A stretch of 64,000 nt of DNA from Leishmania donovani (GCF_000227135.1 NC_018253.1:642762-706761); one strand, 5' to 3'. Positions 43,674-55,312 are shown, counted from the first letter of the stretch. Notes: generated by a model from the letters alone, not told the origin. Made by a program: numbers and translations.

Positions 43674-46462
43674 GGGAGTGAGAACCAAAGGACTGCTCAG
43701 CGGCCTCACTGGGGTGCATGCAAAGGCAAAGGGAAAGAGAGAAAGGGGAGTGGAGGGTGTGCGCGAGGCCGTGTGTGCGTCGGTTTTGGGCGAGGGGGTG
43801 AGGAAGGAGAAAGGAGCGGGAGGGAAATGGACGGCGCTGCACTGAAGAGCATGAGGGGTGCCTCTCGCCTTTTTCTCTGCCTGCCCATCGCGCTCGCGCA
43901 AGCTTCTTGGTCTCTCCACGCACCTCGTCTTCTTCCTTTGCCACCTACCCCTACAAGCTCTTCCCTCATCCCCTCCAGTGCGCGAGCGACTGGCCTCCCG
44001 TTTGTCTCTCCCTCCATACCTCTGAATTCGTTGCTGCATCTCCTGCAAAGACATCGGATCTTTATGACACGCGAAACGAAAAGAGTAGGTTGCTTGGGCG
44101 GTACTTGTGCCGCATCTCTGTTGATCCCCCGCTCCCCATGCGCGTGAGTGCGCGTGCGGTGTGTGAGTAATGAGGATGTGGCGCGAGTGGTGGGAGCGGT
44201 GCATTCTCTTCTTTGTATGTGGTGCATAAAAGCATTGTTTTTCCAAAGACCACTTCCTCCCTCGCCCGATGACGTATAATATCTCGCAGTGCGTGACATC
44301 ACAGGGTCCAAGTGCCCCCACACTCTGCGTCGGGGGAGGCCAGGTAGCTCCCCCTCCCCCGTCACCCCTCCCTCCATCCCTGCCCATGCCGAACCACTTC
44401 TGGTGGTGGCAGGGCCAGGTGGCTACGACGTTGGGGTGGGGGAGACAGAGCGATGCACCGCCACTGATGTCGGCGGTGAGGCCGTGGACGGCACCGCGTT
44501 GGAGCCACCTGCGAAGCGAATGGCGTGCGTGTGGTGTCTGGGTGAGAGGCCGTGCTCTCAGATGGCTGGGCCGGCGCATGGCTGCAGCGCGTGCGTCTAC
44601 GGCTGCTCGGCACCGTGCGATGGGTGCCGGTGAGGCAGGTCTGCAGGGGGTAGAGCGCCGTTTGGGCTCATGCTGTATGACAGAGAGCGGCTACGTGGAA
44701 GAACGAAAAAAGCGGCGCACCACCATCACCGTCTCGCCCTCCTCCCCCTCCCTTCGTCGCCCTCCACCAGATGGGGTGCGTTGTGTGGATGAGGTCTATT
44801 TGTGTGCGTGGGTAAAAGGGGGGCGTGCATTTGTGTTCTCTCTCTTGTCGCTCCCCTCTTGCCTTCTGCGTTGGAAACGTTGCCGCGGGCTTTTCTTTTT
44901 TGGGACTGCCCTCGATCGTGTGCGCCCGTGCATCACCACCGCAGTACCACACAACGCGTCTGCTGCTTCTTTTCTCTCGTTGTTGTCTTTATTTCAACTC
45001 ACATGTCCCGGTCCCGCTTTCGATATCTCCGTCTCTGTGGAGGACGTCGGGCATGGCTGCCTCTCGGCAGCCGTGATGAGGCCAGCGAGGCGGAGGTCGA
45101 AAGCGGCAACTGGAGAGCGAGCGGGAGCAGCACCGATAACATCGGCAAGGCGGGGTCAGTCGACAGAGAACACAAGGCACAAAGGCGACTCTCTACAAGA
45201 ATGTCAAAAGGTGAAGCAGGCGACGCGCGCAATGAGTGATGAGTTCGCAGCGAGCAACACCACGACGCACGACGGGGACGACGAAGCGCCCTCCTGTTGC
45301 CCCCAAATTCTTCTGACCCAGTCAATGCGGGCAATGGCTACATGAGCTCATGCATGTGCGCTCGTGCGTGCACACACACGAGCGCCTCGGCAGCCTCTCC
45401 TATTTCTCGCGGCTCGCCCTCCTCCCCTGCCTCTTTCCCTTTCGTGTCAACTCTGTTGATGCTGTTTGCTCATGCTGCTGTCCTTCACGGACGTGACGCT
45501 CCTGTCACCGCTGTGCACCTGCGAATCCCACCGACTGCATCCCCAATGCACCGGCTCCCCTCCCATGGATATTACGTGCGCGCACGGGTGTCTCTCATCG
45601 CTAACGAAAAAAAAAAAGGGTTTTGCAAAAAGAGGCGGCTTGCCACTGACTCACAAACACCACCCACCCACCAATCCACTCACTGACCTACTCACGCATA
45701 CACACACACACACACAAGTCCGACCGTCCGAACCTCCTCCCTCCCTCCCCCCATCTGCTCTTCTTGCTGCCTCGAAGGGAGAGAGCGGGGGCTGACGCCA
45801 TCATGCGTGCATTGGGGTGACACGGATCTGTCTCTCATTGGCTTGTGCACTTCCTTTTTTGGTTTTATAGAAAACTTACTCGTCAGCACTGCCGCCGTCC
45901 CTCTCCCTCTTCCAATCATTCCACGCAAGTAGACGCACCCACACACTTGCACAAGAATACGCACGAGCACCGGCAAGCAATATCCCCGGTATCCCTCCAC
46001 CGCTTGTGCATGAACGTGTGTGTGTGTGGGGCACTTCTCATCTCTGCTCCCTGTGCTGCCGCCACGGCTCTTCCCGTCTTGCTTTCGTTTTTTCTTTGGT
46101 CTTCGCCTCTTTCGCTGTGTGCGCGAGTGTGTTTCTCCCCCCTTCTCGTCACTGCTTCGCTTTTAGATTGTTCTCTTTCTCTCGCCGTAGGGGGGGGGGC
46201 GTGCCCCTCTTGAGTGCGGTGCGCGCGCGCGGTGTTGCCAGAAGTTTCTGCTGCTTTTCATTTTTTTGTGTTTGTATCGAACCTCTGCATCGCGCGTGTC
46301 CGCGCGCTTCGTAAGGAGACTCCGGCACTCACCTCACCGCCTACTCTTCTCCAGATCGCACACGAGCCAGCAACTCCCCTTTCATCCGCCCTTATCCGGT
46401 AGTCAACTCCCGTCTGTTTTTCTCCGTCACAGTAGAGAAGGGCGAGCGCGCAGGGCTGCTGA
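43674..46462. other. 2.8-kb spacer with repeat copy 3
   Basis: Contains repeat copy 3, an A run near 45606-45617, a CA run near 45700-45716 and a G run near 46190-46198. A long open frame across the repeat (44269-45345) is a by-product of the repeat and C/T-rich sequence. No supported gene. Confidence 0.6.
44281..44759 (+). repeat. Dispersed repeat copy 3 (SIDER-like)
   Basis: Core 44281-44702, exactly 422 bp, with four differences from copy 1. It starts abruptly at ATCTCGCAG after an unrelated AT-rich left flank (ATAAT), so it helps define the left end of the element. The right side shares the extra 57 bp with copy 1 (to CTTCGTCG), including a short A-rich segment. Confidence 0.85.
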
Positions 46463-49400
46463 ATGAGCTCCAGTTCCACAGGACCGGCGAGGCTTCTGCT
46501 GAACAGCTTCACGGTGGCCGCGACACCACAGACGCTCTCGGTATCAAACGCGGAGGATGAGGACCGCTCGGACGGCACGGCACTAACAGACGGGCAAGAC
46601 GCCGACGCACAGGTTCACGCTAGACCGACGATATCAGCATTCGCAGGCGCCATCAGCGCGTCAGTGGAAGGGGAGGAGGAGGAGCCGCGTCCGAGCAGTG
46701 CAGCCCCGCTGCCGGCACCGGCCCCGCCTCCTTCGTCGCAGCCCGCATCATCGCCTTGGGCTGCCTTGGAGTGTCTCTCCTCCCCTATCGTTAATACAAG
46801 CCCTCACTCGAGGCGGTACTCCTTCTCTTCCCTGCATTCTCGGCAGCGGGTGTGGGGAGCCCCAATGGGAAGCCGGGCCTACAATGTGGGCCGCACCGGC
46901 GACGACCTCCGTGGCATCCCGGCGACACCGTTTCGATGGCGCTCTTCGCTTCCCCACGCAGCAGGAACTTCTCTGCTGAAGCCTGGTCAACATGACTTCC
47001 GTCATGCTACGACAACCACGGCCACACTGCACCCCGAGAGAAATCGCCGTCATGTCAGCGAGCAGCTCGGGCGCTCCCCCACGGGGGCCTTCACACCCCA
47101 CATCCGCTACCGGACCTCGAGTGGCGGGTCCCCTGGCGCTCGGGCCGCCTCCGGCGGGTTGTCCACGTCAGATGCGAACGCGTCTGTCAACTGCGACGGT
47201 GAGAGCCGCCATCGTCATGTGAGTCCCGTGTGCCACGCACCTGCAGAGTCGGCGCCGCACGCCTCTATCCCTTCGGCACACGCTGCCGCTCCGTTTCTAC
47301 GGCCGCCGGCGCCTGCGTGGTCCTTCCTCCTGCACCCCCACGATAACGCACAAGGCGCATCCTTCCTGCCGCCACCGCCGTTGCTGGCCACGACGCACCA
47401 AGGCGGCGCCGCCGTCTCTACTATGTCTTCTGGCTGTGGCGCCGCAACGCGCTCCGCCCGTGTTGTGACCCTCTGCGCCCCTGCGGAGACGACGGCACAG
47501 GAGGATGGCAGTGCGGCAAGGCGGATGCGAAGATGCGTGAGTTTGCCTGTGAGCAGCGCACCATCTGCTGCCTTAGCTGCAACCCCCTCCATCAGCGATG
47601 TGTGGGTGCAGCAAGAGCGGCGGAACCAAGCGCTGCGACGAGGTCACTGCGAACCCGCTGAGGAGGCGGAGGCCGCCGCCGACATGACTCGCGGCAGCTC
47701 CCACGCATCCGTCAACCACGCAGGGGCTGTGAAGAACGGTGGGGGGGATAGCGTTACTGAGCCCGTTGCGATCGGACACCTCACCCTGCGCTCGCTCACG
47801 GAGGAGTACAATCGCTTCTCCACGGAGGGCACCGTCGGCTGGATTGGACTGCAGGTGCACCTACGCCGCCACACGCAGACTAACCAGATCTTTGCCCTGG
47901 ACCTGACGTGCTGCCACATGCGTCGCGATCAATGGACGTGGTTTTCCCAGGACATCCTGCCGCAGCTCCGCGCGCTGGAGGTGCTGCGCCTTGTCCAGAT
48001 GCACTTGGAGGACGACGAGGTGGCGGAGCTGGTGCGTGGCAGCTGTGGGCTGTCCGCCGCAGCCGACGGCCGCCGCAGCGCGGGTCGAAGCTGGCAGCAA
48101 AGCTCTTTGTCAGCAAGTCGCCACAAGGTGGATAGCGGCCGAGGCGGCCGTGGCAGCGGTGACCCCGCCGTGCAGTCGGCCCCACTCGCACACCTGCGTG
48201 TGCTGGACCTCAGCGGCAACGCCTTCACTCAACGCAGCTGCACGCATCTGGGCAAGATGATGCTGTGGATGGCGGGAACTCTCGAGGAGGTGCGCCTGCT
48301 GGGGAACCCGCTGAAGGACTACGGCATGCAGACGCTCTCCGTCTATGTGGCGAAGCTGAATCTGGAGGCACTCGAGCAGGACCCATCCCTGTTCCCCGCT
48401 GCACTGCGCGATTGCTGCGCGCAAGTAATCCAGAAGTGTGGACGCGGGCATGCGAGGAGGAGCCGGAAGGTAGGCTCAGCACCACCGTCTCCGCAGCCGG
48501 CCGCCGCTGCCGGCGTCATGCACGCTGGATATAGCGAGGGCGAGAGCAGAGGCGATGCACGCGGTTTGGTCGCGGCGCTGCCCCTTGGACCTGTGCTGCT
48601 CGACCTGCGCGATTGCCGTGCCTCGGCACGCGGCCTGTCCGACATACTTGCCGCCGCCAGTCGTGCGCACCGTCTGCGCACCCTGGTGCTCTCGCACAAC
48701 GTCGCTGGTGTGACGTCGCTACTGCCGCTGCCGGCAAGCGCGCACCACGAGGCAGCCAACCTTGCCAAAGAGGAAGCTATGGAGTCCGAGGAGAGGGAGG
48801 CGCGTGCGAGAAGCGGTGATGGCCGCGGCCCCCTACCCCGACTCCGGCCGTTACCGTGCCGGCTGAGGCTGGCCAAGACGCCGCTCGTCTACTCCGGCGC
48901 CCTCATGCGGGGCCAGCACACCGCCCTCAGCGACGTGGCCGGATTCGCCACATCGTGCGCTCTCTCCACACTCGTCCTTTATGGTGTCCCGCTTAGCCAG
49001 ACCTGCTCGCCTCTGGGATTCCGCGAGTTGCTGCTGAACATCTTCTTCAGCTGTCCGCTGCTCGACCTAGTCGATCTCTCCGATACGTTCGAGTGGTCTT
49101 TGGTGCCCCCAGAGGCACAGAAGGCGCTCTTGGCCGAGGCGAATTGCAGGGACTCGGTGGAGCAGCGTTTGCGCAGCCCCGAAGCCCAGCGAGGACTTCA
49201 TGTGCACCGCGAGCACCAAGGCGAGGTCGAGTTTAGGCTTGACAGTGCGACCGTGAGTAACCAGACACGGCTTGGCGACATGTTTGGCGAGCTGATGGCA
49301 CACGTGGCCTTCAACGCGGTGGTGCGGCGCCGTCTCCCACCGGCTGCTTTTCTTCACGTACGTGAGTTGCACTTGAGCAACACCGGTCTGACGGACGCCG

Positions 49401-52400
49401 GCGCGCGTGGTCTATGCGTGAGCGTGCGGCGCGGACGGTCGCAGACGGGCATGCTGGCATCTTTGGCGGTGCTGAACCTGTCTGACAACCTGCTCACCGT
49501 GCGCGGGTGCGTGCGGGTAATCTCAGCCTTTCTCTTGGATGGCGACGCTGAGGTTGATGTAGATGCGACGCGGAGCTGCCTAGCGTCGCTTGCCACCACG
49601 TCCACTGCTGCTAGGCCTGCTGTGATCGCTCGCTTAACCGCCTTGGCGCTGCAGCGCAACTCTGGCTTTGTAAGCGCCAGAGGTGATGGCACTGCCGGCG
49701 GCGTCAATGGCGCCAGTGACGATGGCGCGGGGCATCTGCAGCAGGTGTGCACGGCCGCCGAAACGGCGGTGCTGCGGCGCGCCACATTGCGGTCTGCCGT
49801 GTGCTCCAATCAGGTTCACGGGAACAGCAGCAGCGGTGCGGCGAATGCAGGTGATGCGACTCAGGAAGAGCGGGCGCCACCCTTGACGGTGTACTTTAGC
49901 GCGCCTCCCTCGGTGGAAGCGACATCGTCCATCAGCAGCAGCGGCGCCGGCGGCCAGCGTCGACCATCGGCTTTCTTAGCTTCAACGGCGAGCGTGGACG
50001 TTTTTTATGCTGGCTGCGATGATCAAGGCGATGTGTATTGCACGTGTCCGTGCAGTCGTTTCTATGTGCCCAAGCCTGCATCTGCCCAGGCTGTGGAGAA
50101 GGAAGACACCAACACCAGAGGTCTGTCCTGCTTTGCGCAGCAGAAGCCGTGCTCATCAACCGAAGTTTCACGTGCTCTGGCCGGCACGGCGACTGCACAC
50201 GGAGATCAAACAGCCTCAGCGTTGGCAGTGTCGGAGATGACCCGCGGCGGCTGCGGCGCTCTCGGCACTGATGCCACTCCTACTGCTGGCAAGAAGCAGC
50301 AACACCGCGCACAGGACGGTCCTCAGCGCAACCTTTTCGCAGCACTGGGTGCGCCGCGCGATGCCGTCGCTGCTGCCGGCACCGGGGCAGGTGGCGAGAG
50401 CCCCAACGGACTGGTCAACACGACCCCGCTTCACCATCTACGGAACTTTACAAACGACGTCGAAGCTGGTGCCGCCGTCTCCGCCGCTTCAGTCTCCTCC
50501 TCGTCCTTTCCTTTGCCACCGCCGCCGTCCGACTCAGTGTCTGTGATGGTGGCAGCGCGACACACCTCAGACTTGGCTACCGCTGGCGTCGGTCCCCGCT
50601 TCCTGCAGCCGCAGCAACAACAGCAGACGACCCTGCTGCCGCGTCGCGAGAGCGGCCTCTCGGTGCCTGGTGGGTCGAATTTTGGTGCGCTCTTTATGAG
50701 CAAGGCAGAGAAAACCCCACCTATAACCTTGGGAGCGCCGGCCGGCGCTGTCCTTGCCGACGCAGCGGCTGTGGTACCTGTGGTCGCGGACGTAGACGTG
50801 GGCGTGGACGTCAGCGACGCGCTTGTGTCGACCACCGCCAATGCAAGGCGCTTGGGTGGCCGACGTGCGAGACTGCGGCGAACTCGCACCTTCGTGCTCT
50901 CCTATGACCACCCAGCTGGACATCTGCTCTGTCGTGCTTTGGGTGTTCTGCTGCGACCATCGCCAGACCCTCTCGGCGAGGGAGCCCGTGCTGCACTCGA
51001 GCAGGACCTGCTAGCTGCACTGAAGCGCGCATCGGCAGCCTCTAAAACGCGCTCGACCTCTGCGCAGGGCGGCGACGAGGGTGGTGGTGACGGCGGTGGG
51101 GCAGGCAAGGCCGCGAGCGCCACCACCACGGCGGAGTCGGTTCGCTACCTTCCTCCTGGTCCGCCCTCGGCGACCGTGGCGGATGGCGGCGACTCGAGCC
51201 AGCTGGGGGCAGATGTGCACTGGATGCGCTTCGAGGTGACGACAGGCGAGCGGAAAGGAGACATGGCGCAGCTGCTACAGGAGGTGCTGAACGTGCCGCT
51301 GCCTGAGCAGCGTGTGCTCTTCGAGCGACTCCTGCAGTTCCTTACGCAGCACGTCACGTGTGGTGAGGACTCACATGGGACGCCGACAGCGGAGGACTTG
51401 TGGGATCCGGTGCGTGCGATCGAGCAAGCTGCGCGGTCATCCGCGGCGGTGCGGGCAAGGCTCGAGATCGCCTACGGCGGAGTTGCTGAGGCTGCAGTGC
51501 ACGCGCGCCATCAGTACCACGGCGCTGCCGATGCGACACTCGTCCCAATCAATGATGCCGGTGGTGGTGCTGCTGCGGCAGCGGCTGGCGCACTGGACGA
51601 CGCCGATGGCACAGAGGGTATCGTGCGCCTCGACCGCCTCTACTTCGCCTTGTGGAGAGAGCTGGGAATGCCAGTCGGCGACACAGCGCGGGATGCACTG
51701 CCGCATGCGCCTTCCTCTGTCTGCATCAAGGAAAGAGGAGCGGAGACGCCGGCCGGCAGCGATGGACGACCTGACTTGCTTGACAGAACAGCTGACGGCG
51801 GCGGTCTTTACACCTCTTTCTCCACCCCGCACGACGTCCTGTCATGTCGATCTTCGGAGGCCGCCGTGGCACTGTCACCGCAGCCGTCCGCCGCGACGCA
51901 TCCGCCGCGACCTCATGCCGTCAACTTTTACGACGGAGTGGGCGGCGAGCCGAAGCCAAGGCAGCGGCAGAGCCTACCAGCAACCGTGCACCAAGGGCAA
52001 TGCGCCGGCGCCTTCGCACCTGCCGCCGCTGCCGGCGGCGATCAAGGCGGCGCGAAGTGGACGACGAGCAGGCGCGAGGGAGCGGAGAGGGAAGAGGGCG
52101 ACGAGGGGGCGTCGGTAGACTCGACGAGTGTGACCACGCCTGAGAAACAGCTCAACCACACCCACTGCATCGAACTCGGTAGCGCCGCTGCGGCGCTCTC
52201 GCCATCGCCATTGGCGCTGGCCAATTCAAATGCGGAGGTGCCGCAGCCAGACTCCCCGTCTGTGGAAGTGGTGCTCGCGGACAAGCTCATGAGACTGTCG
52301 CCGCCAGCGAAGACGCGCGATGCGGCCGGTGCTGCCGTGGCACCGCCGCTCGCTCCGCAGCTGCACGTCTCCCGTGCTTCTCTTACGGCTGCAGAGGACG

Positions 52401-55312
52401 ACGAGAAGGGGCAGCAACACGTGGACGACTTCAATGCTGAAAGGAATGCGCTCCGTGCCGTGACGTCTCGGCTGCTCATTGACAAGCGCAGCGACGAGGA
52501 GCGAAGCGGCAGTAGCGGCAGAGCTGGAAGCCCAGCGAGGAGCGGCGGCACCCTGTTGTCCCAGCCACAGCAGAAACAGTCGGAGGGGTGCCAGCAAACT
52601 CAGCCCGAGCTGGTTCACGCTGGCGCCACGGGCGTGCAAGCAGAGGAAGCGGAAGGCGAGGAAGACGTCGCCATCGTGTCTCCGATCCGAGTGCAGCGCC
52701 GCTCCAGCCAGCTGATCGGCCGAGTCAAGACCTTCACGCTTTCCTACACGCACCAGGAGGGGACGGCGGTGTGCCGCGCGTGGCGGCTGCTCCACACCGC
52801 CACGCACGTATGCCGAAGCGGCAGCACCAACTCTAACAACGGCACGAGTGTCGCACCGGCAGATGCCGTGGCGCCAATCGCGCCGTCTTCCCCGCCGTCT
52901 CTTGCAGCTCTGGCGAAGGAGGCTCAAAGGTGTCTGTGTGACGACTTCCTAGCGTTCCTGCAGCCACCCGACGAGGACGCTGAGCATGCCGTGCTGTCTG
53001 TGTCGCTGCACTGTGACAGCGGCGTGGCAACAGCAATGCTTCAGGTGCAGGTGCAGACGAACGAGCGCCGCGCCGTTCTGGCGGACCGGCTGCAGCACAG
53101 CAACCATGGCGTCCGCCGCAGTGTCGGACGCGGCAGCCGCAGCGGGTTGGTGCCGCTCAGTGTGCAGGAGGTGGACCAGTTCTACTTTCCGCGTTTGACA
53201 CGTCTGCTTCGCCAGTACAAGACCGTCGCTGACACGGCGGCGCAAGTGCAGGCCTTCTTGCAGCCGCGCGCGGCGGTGCAGGCTCGGCTTCTGCAGAGCC
53301 ACGGAAGCGTCGCGGCGCTTGTGCACTACTATCATGGTAGCCAGGCTGCGCTGGAACACGAGCTGGGGATCTCGTCCTGGCAGGTGCTCATGGACCCGGC
53401 CCTGCCGAGCACCGCCAGAGCGGAACAGCTGAAGGAGGAGGTCATGTCCCCAACAGTGGCGGTGGACCGAGTGCTGAGACGCGAGAGGGCCGGGGTGGAG
53501 AGCAATCAAGGCGGCAGCGCGCCGCGAGTGGGCAGCGGCGACACCGGTGAAGACGCGCCGGGCACCTCCTTTCCTCAAGGAGCAAACGCGGCCCCCAGCT
53601 CACCACCACAGCCGACTGCGGCAGGCACACGGCAGCCGTCTTGCCCCACCTCAGCCGATGGCAGTGTTACTGGTGCCACCAACCTGCAGGGCCGTCCGCC
53701 AACTCGTCCGCGCCGTCCGCCTACGCCGCCACACGCCATCACGCACACCAGCAGTATCTCGTTCGATGAGGTGACAGAGGAGCCGACGAGCGAGGCGGGT
53801 CCCGTTGTGGTGCTGCGGGGCACGGCGCCGGCCCCAGCCCCACGCTCGCCCTCGAGCCCGCAGTCTCTCAACCCACAGTACTTCCCTGCCATGTACCGGC
53901 AGGTGGTCTCCACGACGCTGCCGTCGCGCGCCGGCGTTGAGGACGTGCCGGAGCGAAGCGCTCTGAACGAGCCAGGCGGTCCGCCGGACGGGGGCTCCGA
54001 CACTGGCCTGGTGTCGCCCCTGACGGCCGTGTCCAGCGCAGCCGGGTCACCGACCTCGAAACACCTAGGCTTGGCTCTCGAGCAGCCGGCGCCGACAGTG
54101 GCGGTCGCCGCATCGGAGAATTCGCTCTCTCCTCTGCCCGTGCCACGCGTTGTGCGTCAGCTCGCTGACGGCACGGACTCGGTGGCGGCACCGGCTGCGA
54201 AGAAGGGAGGCGGCGACATGCTGCTCAGCCGCAGCGATGCCAGCGGTAACCCGAGCGCCACAGCCGTAACCGCGTCGTCGTCTTCATCGTTAGTAATGCC
54301 GACGTCGAAGACGAGGCCCGTTGGCGGCACTAACGCAGCTGTTTCGCCGGTGCCACTGCCTCGGCTGCCGGTAGAGCGCGATAACTCCAACACTGCTGGC
54401 CACAGCAACGCCTCTTCGCGGTCACTGGAACCGAGCCATCATCAGCCTGGTGCCGCGGCTGGCGCCGGCAGCTCTAGTTCCGTCGCCGGTTCGGACCGAT
54501 GCAAGTCAGAGTATGAGCGCGTGCTGGAGGGCAAGTACAAGCGTCTAATGCGAGTCGCCTACGACGGGGTGGCCCGCGGTAGTGTCCCGCTAGACCCGCA
54601 GCATCAGCAGAAGACCGTCATTGGCCGTGGCAAGTGGGGCACACAGAAGGTGGAGCTATCGCTGGAGTGGGAGATCTTGTTTGTGCTGACGTTTGAGAAG
54701 AGTCGCAAGCTTGGCCGCAGCTCACGGCGAGCGCAGATGCTGGTGCATCCGGTAGGCTGCGGCTTCGAGTGCGCGGCGGGCGATGATCTAATTCACACGG
54801 CCTCCAGCGGCATCTACGGCGGTGAAAACTCCTCCCTGCACTCGTCCGCCATCAACGGCGAGTCGGGCGACGGCGGACATCACCTGCCAGCGACGGCAAT
54901 GCCGAAAATACCGCGTAAGAGGGAGTCGTCCAAGTCGTCTGCGTCGCACCTTGTCATCACGATTCAGCGGCCGTTCACTCCGGACGAGGTTGGCTCCTCT
55001 TCGCATGACATGGAGGAGACACTGATGGCTGGTGCGCTGCTCACCGTCTCGTCGTCCTCGAAGGCGGCGTGGCTGCTCGTTGGTGGAAACGACGAGACTA
55101 GTACCACATCTCGAGCGAGCGCCGGCGTCAACCAGGTGGCACACGAGTACGTGTTTCAGCTCTGCCAAGCCTCTCTCACACTGGACATTGAAATGAAGAG
55201 CTCCAAGCACGTGCAGGAGGCGCTCCGCTTGTTGAAAAACAGCATCCGACGCGCTACACAAGCCGTGAAGAAGTCGATGCTGAACGCGCACATACCGCCA
55301 CCGTCGCGCTAG
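46463..55312 (+). CDS. Very large leucine-rich-repeat protein with an internally duplicated domain
   Basis: 2949 residues from ATG 46463. Residues 1 to about 450 are low-complexity. LRRs of the ribonuclease-inhibitor type occur near 477-520, 580-640 (LRVLDLSGNAFTQRSCTHLG), 710-740 (LLDLRDCRASARGLSDIL), 965-980 (VRELHLSNTGLTDAGARGL) and 1002 onward (LAVLNLSDNLLTVRGCVRVI). Two related segments follow: A (about 1474-1735, opening RTFVLSYDHPAGHLLCRAL) and B (about 2089-2313, opening KTFTLSYTHQEGTAVCRAW). Both later contain a V(R/Q)ARL...G.VA...H..YHG block. The last 270 residues (from SEYERVLEGKYKRLM near 2682) form an ordered region of beta-like stretches ending in a Lys-rich helix, reminiscent of a PH-like domain, which I cannot confirm. 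Large LRR proteins are common in Leishmania and mostly uncharacterised. No signal peptide or membrane segment is seen. Confidence 0.8.
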   Translation: MSSSSTGPARLLLNSFTVAATPQTLSVSNAEDEDRSDGTALTDGQDADAQVHARPTISAFAGAISASVEGEEEEPRPSSAAPLPAPAPPPSSQPASSPWAALECLSSPIVNTSPHSRRYSFSSLHSRQRVWGAPMGSRAYNVGRTGDDLRGIPATPFRWRSSLPHAAGTSLLKPGQHDFRHATTTTATLHPERNRRHVSEQLGRSPTGAFTPHIRYRTSSGGSPGARAASGGLSTSDANASVNCDGESRHRHVSPVCHAPAESAPHASIPSAHAAAPFLRPPAPAWSFLLHPHDNAQGASFLPPPPLLATTHQGGAAVSTMSSGCGAATRSARVVTLCAPAETTAQEDGSAARRMRRCVSLPVSSAPSAALAATPSISDVWVQQERRNQALRRGHCEPAEEAEAAADMTRGSSHASVNHAGAVKNGGGDSVTEPVAIGHLTLRSLTEEYNRFSTEGTVGWIGLQVHLRRHTQTNQIFALDLTCCHMRRDQWTWFSQDILPQLRALEVLRLVQMHLEDDEVAELVRGSCGLSAAADGRRSAGRSWQQSSLSASRHKVDSGRGGRGSGDPAVQSAPLAHLRVLDLSGNAFTQRSCTHLGKMMLWMAGTLEEVRLLGNPLKDYGMQTLSVYVAKLNLEALEQDPSLFPAALRDCCAQVIQKCGRGHARRSRKVGSAPPSPQPAAAAGVMHAGYSEGESRGDARGLVAALPLGPVLLDLRDCRASARGLSDILAAASRAHRLRTLVLSHNVAGVTSLLPLPASAHHEAANLAKEEAMESEEREARARSGDGRGPLPRLRPLPCRLRLAKTPLVYSGALMRGQHTALSDVAGFATSCALSTLVLYGVPLSQTCSPLGFRELLLNIFFSCPLLDLVDLSDTFEWSLVPPEAQKALLAEANCRDSVEQRLRSPEAQRGLHVHREHQGEVEFRLDSATVSNQTRLGDMFGELMAHVAFNAVVRRRLPPAAFLHVRELHLSNTGLTDAGARGLCVSVRRGRSQTGMLASLAVLNLSDNLLTVRGCVRVISAFLLDGDAEVDVDATRSCLASLATTSTAARPAVIARLTALALQRNSGFVSARGDGTAGGVNGASDDGAGHLQQVCTAAETAVLRRATLRSAVCSNQVHGNSSSGAANAGDATQEERAPPLTVYFSAPPSVEATSSISSSGAGGQRRPSAFLASTASVDVFYAGCDDQGDVYCTCPCSRFYVPKPASAQAVEKEDTNTRGLSCFAQQKPCSSTEVSRALAGTATAHGDQTASALAVSEMTRGGCGALGTDATPTAGKKQQHRAQDGPQRNLFAALGAPRDAVAAAGTGAGGESPNGLVNTTPLHHLRNFTNDVEAGAAVSAASVSSSSFPLPPPPSDSVSVMVAARHTSDLATAGVGPRFLQPQQQQQTTLLPRRESGLSVPGGSNFGALFMSKAEKTPPITLGAPAGAVLADAAAVVPVVADVDVGVDVSDALVSTTANARRLGGRRARLRRTRTFVLSYDHPAGHLLCRALGVLLRPSPDPLGEGARAALEQDLLAALKRASAASKTRSTSAQGGDEGGGDGGGAGKAASATTTAESVRYLPPGPPSATVADGGDSSQLGADVHWMRFEVTTGERKGDMAQLLQEVLNVPLPEQRVLFERLLQFLTQHVTCGEDSHGTPTAEDLWDPVRAIEQAARSSAAVRARLEIAYGGVAEAAVHARHQYHGAADATLVPINDAGGGAAAAAAGALDDADGTEGIVRLDRLYFALWRELGMPVGDTARDALPHAPSSVCIKERGAETPAGSDGRPDLLDRTADGGGLYTSFSTPHDVLSCRSSEAAVALSPQPSAATHPPRPHAVNFYDGVGGEPKPRQRQSLPATVHQGQCAGAFAPAAAAGGDQGGAKWTTSRREGAEREEGDEGASVDSTSVTTPEKQLNHTHCIELGSAAAALSPSPLALANSNAEVPQPDSPSVEVVLADKLMRLSPPAKTRDAAGAAVAPPLAPQLHVSRASLTAAEDDEKGQQHVDDFNAERNALRAVTSRLLIDKRSDEERSGSSGRAGSPARSGGTLLSQPQQKQSEGCQQTQPELVHAGATGVQAEEAEGEEDVAIVSPIRVQRRSSQLIGRVKTFTLSYTHQEGTAVCRAWRLLHTATHVCRSGSTNSNNGTSVAPADAVAPIAPSSPPSLAALAKEAQRCLCDDFLAFLQPPDEDAEHAVLSVSLHCDSGVATAMLQVQVQTNERRAVLADRLQHSNHGVRRSVGRGSRSGLVPLSVQEVDQFYFPRLTRLLRQYKTVADTAAQVQAFLQPRAAVQARLLQSHGSVAALVHYYHGSQAALEHELGISSWQVLMDPALPSTARAEQLKEEVMSPTVAVDRVLRRERAGVESNQGGSAPRVGSGDTGEDAPGTSFPQGANAAPSSPPQPTAAGTRQPSCPTSADGSVTGATNLQGRPPTRPRRPPTPPHAITHTSSISFDEVTEEPTSEAGPVVVLRGTAPAPAPRSPSSPQSLNPQYFPAMYRQVVSTTLPSRAGVEDVPERSALNEPGGPPDGGSDTGLVSPLTAVSSAAGSPTSKHLGLALEQPAPTVAVAASENSLSPLPVPRVVRQLADGTDSVAAPAAKKGGGDMLLSRSDASGNPSATAVTASSSSSLVMPTSKTRPVGGTNAAVSPVPLPRLPVERDNSNTAGHSNASSRSLEPSHHQPGAAAGAGSSSSVAGSDRCKSEYERVLEGKYKRLMRVAYDGVARGSVPLDPQHQQKTVIGRGKWGTQKVELSLEWEILFVLTFEKSRKLGRSSRRAQMLVHPVGCGFECAAGDDLIHTASSGIYGGENSSLHSSAINGESGDGGHHLPATAMPKIPRKRESSKSSASHLVITIQRPFTPDEVGSSSHDMEETLMAGALLTVSSSSKAAWLLVGGNDETSTTSRASAGVNQVAHEYVFQLCQASLTLDIEMKSSKHVQEALRLLKNSIRRATQAVKKSMLNAHIPPPSR

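Noticed and set aside
44269..45345. 358-codon open frame across repeat copy 3
   Set aside because: Its first half is the repeat itself, giving the same peptide at the other repeat copies; the second half is low-complexity spacer.
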